DNA of 64,000 nt. Origin: Caulochytrium protostelioides (Eukaryota > Chytridiomycota > Caulochytriomycetes > Caulochytriales > Caulochytriaceae). The stretch spans positions 44,429 to 108,428 of the forward strand of contig ML014168.1 in NCBI GenBank assembly GCA_003615045.1. Direction: 5' to 3'. The position numbers and the translations under genes are program-made. Within the stretch, counting starts at the first letter, position 1, and each line of letters starts with the position of its first letter. The notes below the pieces were generated by a model. That model was not told where the DNA came from. It was given only the letters and a program-made list of their open reading frames with translations, and did not search any database. Below, piece after piece: positions 60,653 to 64,000 of the stretch.

Positions 60653-62635
60653 TCAGGTGATACTCTTGTTGCGCTTGGCCATGAGCCGGGGATCGGCGGC
60701 CTCGGCGTGGGCGGCGGCCTCGGCGCGCAGCGCCGCATGCAGCCGGGCAATCGCGTCGTCCAGCGCATACTCGATGGTGGTGCGCGCCGCGATCCACGAC
60801 AGATGCGGCCACGTGGACCGCTCGCCCTTCCGCGTCCACTCCTGCAGCGATGCGTCGGTGGGATGCGCAAACATCGTGCGGTAGTCGACGAACCCGAACG
60901 TCGGCGCGATGACCACGTGGCGCTGGCCGTGCGGCACGCCCGCGAGGGCCCGCGCGACGCCGCGCGGCATCAGCCCGAGTCGCCCGAGCTGCAGCAGCAG
61001 ATGGCGCAGCTCGCCGAGCCCGAGCGAGAGCCCGAGGGTCGCGGCGTGGCGAGCGCTGGCGAGCGCGCGGGCGCCCCACGGCGGCGACGACGACGGCGGC
61101 GGCGGCGGCGACGGGAGCGGCGCATGACGGCGGCGGCCGTCGCCGTCGCTCTCGTCATGACCGCGGACCGCGCCGCCGTCGTGCTCGCTATCGTGCTCGC
61201 TGTCGTGCTCGTGGTCGGACACGTGGAGGGGGATAGCGTCGGCGGTCGCATCATACGCCGAGGACTGCGTGAGGGCCTGGATGAGGGGCGAGACGCGGAG
61301 GGTGGCGCAGTCGGAGACGAGGAAGTGGTTGACACCGAAGAGCTCGGCGAGCCGGCGCTCGAGGCTGCCGCGGTCGTCGACGGCGACGCCGGCGCCGGCG
61401 TCCGCGTCCGCATCGGCGTCGGCGGCGTCGCTGCTGCGCCACAGCACGGCGGAGGGCGCCCAGTGCCGGATGTTGCCCTTGCGGTCCTTGGCGAGAAGGT
61501 CGACGGCGTCGTAGAGCCCGGTGACGGCCATGGACGCGCAGGCCGCCGACCAGACGAGCACGTTGGGGGCGGTCAGGTAGTTCAGCAGCCGGGGTATCTC
61601 GTTGGTGCGGAACGTGGCGACCGTGATATTGAGCACGCGGCCGGTGCGGCGGAAGGCCTCCTCGAAGGTCATCTCGCCGACGTTGGCGCGCAGCAGCTCC
61701 TCGAGCACGCGCACGTCCAGCAGGTACCCGTGCTTCAGGAAGCGGATAATCTTGCGCGTGACGGTGCCGTCGGTGCCGCGGCGGCGGAACGCCGTGAGGT
61801 TGACGCCGCGCGGGCGGACACATGCCAGCAGCTCGGCGTCCGTGTGCGTGCCCACCATCGCTGCGACCAAGGCGCCGACGTTCGCGCCGCTCACGTAGCG
61901 CGGGAGCAACGATGCGTCGGCCAGCGCCTTCACGACGCCCAGGTGGCAGATCCCCAGCGATGCGCCGCCGTGCAGCAGCAGCGCCGTCCCGCCATACGCG
62001 AGCCGCGTCTCGTTGAGGAACTCGAGGCGTGCCGTGATCGACAGCGGGCGGCTCCGGCGGCTCTGGTGACGGGGGCCCGCATGGCCGTTGTTGTTGGGAT
62101 CGTTGTGGTCGCTATGATTGCGATGGGCACGGCTCCAGCGCGGCTGCTGATGGGCTCCATCGATGCGGTCGCTGCTGCCGTCCACGATCGCGTCAATGAG
62201 ACGCACGACTTCTCGGTGGTAGTCCTCAATCAACTGCTTGGTGCCCGTCCGCGCATGCACATACAGCCGGCGGTCGCCGATGCCGCCCAGGTTGCGCAGC
62301 AGGCCGGAGCGGACCAGATGCATCATGGCGGGCAGATCGCCCGATTCGCGGGCATGCACCATACTTCGGAGCCGGTGCTGAATGAGCCGGTGGTCGTAGT
62401 AGCGGGAGACGGGGTCGCGACGCCACGCGCCGATCGCGGGTGCGCGGTCGAGCTCAGCGCAGACCGCGCGGTACGCCGCGTACGTCTCGGCATGGCGCAG
62501 CCGCTCGCGCAGCCGGCGCCGCGGCCCATGCAGCCGCGCCGTGATCGGCGCCACCACATACGCCACGGCATTCAGGCCCAGCTCGAGCGCGACCGCCACC
62601 AGCTGCGCCAGCAGCGCCAGCAGCGTCCACCACAT
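60653..62635 (-). CDS. Patatin-domain (Tgl/SDP1-like) protein, predicted catalytically dead
   Basis: The protein has 660 aa from the ATG at 62635. A hydrophobic N-terminal segment (MWWTLLALLAQLVAVALELG and on) is followed by the DUF3336-type region typical of fungal triacylglycerol lipases Tgl3/4/5 and plant SDP1. The patatin domain is clear: LAYGGTALLLHGGASLGICH with the oxyanion loop (223-226), HLGVVKAL, then FEEAFRRTGRVLNITVA and RLLNYLTAPNVLVWSAACAS. The expected GxSxG nucleophile loop reads SGANVGALVAA, so residue 252 is Asn rather than Ser. The catalytic Asp loop, normally DGS, reads DDRGS (420-424), though an Asp is still available. LAELFGVNHFLVSD follows as in Tgl proteins. Asp/Ala and His/Glu-Ser repeats interrupt the C-terminal half. 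Likely lipid-droplet or ER associated; hydrolase activity is doubtful. Confidence 0.88.
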   Translation of the reverse strand: MWWTLLALLAQLVAVALELGLNAVAYVVAPITARLHGPRRRLRERLRHAETYAAYRAVCAELDRAPAIGAWRRDPVSRYYDHRLIQHRLRSMVHARESGDLPAMMHLVRSGLLRNLGGIGDRRLYVHARTGTKQLIEDYHREVVRLIDAIVDGSSDRIDGAHQQPRWSRAHRNHSDHNDPNNNGHAGPRHQSRRSRPLSITARLEFLNETRLAYGGTALLLHGGASLGICHLGVVKALADASLLPRYVSGANVGALVAAMVGTHTDAELLACVRPRGVNLTAFRRRGTDGTVTRKIIRFLKHGYLLDVRVLEELLRANVGEMTFEEAFRRTGRVLNITVATFRTNEIPRLLNYLTAPNVLVWSAACASMAVTGLYDAVDLLAKDRKGNIRHWAPSAVLWRSSDAADADADADAGAGVAVDDRGSLERRLAELFGVNHFLVSDCATLRVSPLIQALTQSSAYDATADAIPLHVSDHEHDSEHDSEHDGGAVRGHDESDGDGRRRHAPLPSPPPPPSSSPPWGARALASARHAATLGLSLGLGELRHLLLQLGRLGLMPRGVARALAGVPHGQRHVVIAPTFGFVDYRTMFAHPTDASLQEWTRKGERSTWPHLSWIAARTTIEYALDDAIARLHAALRAEAAAHAEAADPRLMAKRNKSIT

Positions 62636-63456
62636 CGAGCGAGCGTCACGATGATGTCGCGGCAGGCGGCACTGATGCGGGTGAAGTAGGGAGAAGGTCG
62701 GGAGGAAGGCTGCCCGTGGTCGGTGGCGACGCCGTGCGGTGACCGCCACGTGGATCCCTTGACCGCCACGTGGCCGCGGCCAGGGGCGCCGTCATCGGCA
62801 CCCAGCCCGGAACCCGGTCGCGCACCCTGAAAGGGACCGCCGTCGCGCGCGATGCCGCTGAATGCGGTCCGTCCGCCCCCTGGGCACGTGCCGCGGCTCG
62901 GTGCACCTCAAGACAACGGCCCGCCGGCCGCCGGCGCGAGCGATCCAACGCCGTTTCCGAAGGAACTTGGCCGCGGGTTCGGCTCCGGCTCGAGCTACCA
63001 CGAAAGGCGGCCATGGTCCCTCCCGCAGCGGCTTGAGTCCCCCCCGATCGGGCGCGATCCACTCGGCCGGGCGAGGGAGGGAAGGCCACGCCGCCGGTGG
63101 CGTCGGCTGCCAACGCGCCAGTGTGCCTGCGTCTACGTGCCGAGATACGGCATTCCACATGCTTTGTTTTCGTCAGCTTCCAGTCGTCCGGAGGGTTCAC
63201 CGTGGTCGTCTGGACATGCATCTGGGTCGTGCTAAACTTGTCGACCAGGACGGTGCGGAACCGCTCACGCCCGGTACGCGTGAGGCGTTAGAACAGCGAT
63301 TTTGGCCTAGCCTTCGGGGACAAACTTGGAGGCGCCATAGGCGACCATCGCTTGATCGTAGTAAAGAGTGAGGGTGTTAAATTAGTCATAAACTATGTAC
63401 AAGAAGGGGGGAGGCGATGCTACAAGAGGTGGCTGGGGGGTTCATGTTCATACAAT
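62636..63456. other. Intergenic region, HSP20 / patatin gene
   Basis: An 821-base gap between two minus-strand genes. No motif-bearing frame was found. It holds the patatin promoter and the HSP20 3' flank. Confidence 0.55.
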
Positions 63457-64000
63457 TTAGCGAATAGTGATGCGCGCCGTGGTCTTCTGGACCAGTTTCG
63501 GAATGGTCAATGACAGCACGCCGTTCTCCATCGACGCACTGGCCTTCTGAACGTCCATGGGGTCCTGGAAGGCAAACGTGCGCGAGAAGCCCGTGTAGTC
63601 GGGACGCTCGCGGTACAGACGCGTCCATGACGTCGTGGACTTAGCTGCATTGGCCTGCTTGTCTTTGGACACGGCCTGCTCAGGTGCGTCAGCCTTGGCG
63701 TCCTCCTCCTCGATATGGTTGTACTCATCGTCCTCGTTGCTGTTGGCGATCGTGCGATCGTCTTGTAGCGCGTAGCCAACGGTGAGCTGATTCTTGGCCG
63801 AGTCAAAATCGATTGTAATCTGATCCCGCGTCAGTCCAGGCAAGTTCATGGCCATCGATACCTGCTGCTCGGTCTCGGTGACATCGACTGCTGGCTGATC
63901 GGCCAGGCGCAGGTGCGAAGATTTGCTTGCATTGCTTCGGCGACGCTTGGCGGGGTGGCCATGGCAGGCACGCGACGACAACTCGAGAGGGCTCACAAGA
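63457..64000 (-). CDS. Small heat-shock protein (HSP20/alpha-crystallin), 5' end outside window
   Basis: The frame is open to the right edge, so the start lies beyond 64000; 180 codons are visible. HSP20 proteins are ATP-independent holdases. The alpha-crystallin domain begins at about RLADQPAVDVTETEQQVSMA, then NLPGLTRDQITIDFDSAKNQ. An acidic loop insertion of about 45 residues (NEDDEYNHIEEEDAKAD and on) follows. The domain resumes TGFSRTFAFQDPMDVQKASA, MENGVLSLTIPK with the conserved NGVL motif, and ends with ITI, an IxI motif for oligomer contacts, near the last residue. The insertion lies where the beta6 loop is expected. The N-terminal arm is basic in the visible part. Confidence 0.87.
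   Translation of the reverse strand, partial: LVSPLELSSRACHGHPAKRRRSNASKSSHLRLADQPAVDVTETEQQVSMAMNLPGLTRDQITIDFDSAKNQLTVGYALQDDRTIANSNEDDEYNHIEEEDAKADAPEQAVSKDKQANAAKSTTSWTRLYRERPDYTGFSRTFAFQDPMDVQKASASMENGVLSLTIPKLVQKTTARITIR

Noticed and set aside
60245-62689. 814-codon plus-strand frame overlapping the VPS52 end and the patatin gene
   Set aside because: It is antisense to the patatin domain and out of frame with VPS52; no family signature.

Overview
The window is nuclear DNA from a GC-rich eukaryote with compact genes. It carries 19 protein-coding genes, two of them cut by the window edges. Four genes have short spliceosomal introns of 142 to 227 bases, each with a perfect GTAAGT donor; the rest read as single exons, including reading frames of 8.4 kb and 7.5 kb. 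I found no bacterial operon structure, mobile element, CRISPR array, tRNA or rRNA. The gene set points to a flagellated opisthokont, most likely an early-diverging zoosporic (chytrid-like) fungus. The flagellum is inferred from CFAP61 and IFT22. The fungal character rests on a Tps2-type trehalose-phosphatase, mitochondrial acetolactate synthase and an Fhl1-type FHA/forkhead-like factor. A myosin with two MyTH4-FERM modules is unexpected for a Dikarya-like fungus and suits a deep branch. The species is an inference.

Layout, left to right. 1-1719: 3' part of an unrecognised helical protein (+). 1892-3628: Bsd2/Ndfip-like PY-motif membrane adaptor (-). 5255-13633: PI4K-alpha (Stt4) lipid kinase (-). 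16116-23588: MyTH4-FERM myosin (+). 23812-24345: IFT22 (-). 26527-30339: FHA protein with a divergent forkhead-like domain (+). 31524-34224: two glucosamine-6-phosphate N-acetyltransferase paralogues flanking the ESCRT-III gene VPS60/CHMP5. 35646-36419: TSPO (+). 37543-38286: single-LIM protein (+). 38489-40836: acetolactate synthase (-). 42673-45387: Tps2-type trehalose-phosphatase (-). 46837-47509: NatC subunit NAA38 (-). 48715-52683: CFAP61 (+). 52892-56107: large disordered protein (-). 57835-60411: VPS52 (+). 60653-62635: patatin-domain protein lacking its nucleophilic serine (-). 63457-64000: small heat-shock protein, 5' end outside (-).

The genes do not form one pathway. Loose themes are membrane traffic and phosphoinositides (STT4, VPS60, VPS52, Bsd2-like), flagellum and cytoskeleton (CFAP61, IFT22, myosin, LIM), and metabolism (GNA1 pair, ILV2, TPS2). 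Convergent neighbours are separated by only about 155-240 bases, while divergent 5' regions span 1.2-2.5 kb and hold no gene I can support. Because stop codons are rare at this GC content, most strands carry long meaningless reading frames opposite real genes.

The most interesting points are: a proline-rich block splitting the first FERM domain of the myosin; a patatin-domain protein whose catalytic Ser is Asn; a roughly 350-residue polyQ-containing insertion inside the PI4K catalytic domain; a forkhead-like domain that has lost the usual recognition-helix motif; and the inverted GNA1 pair around VPS60.
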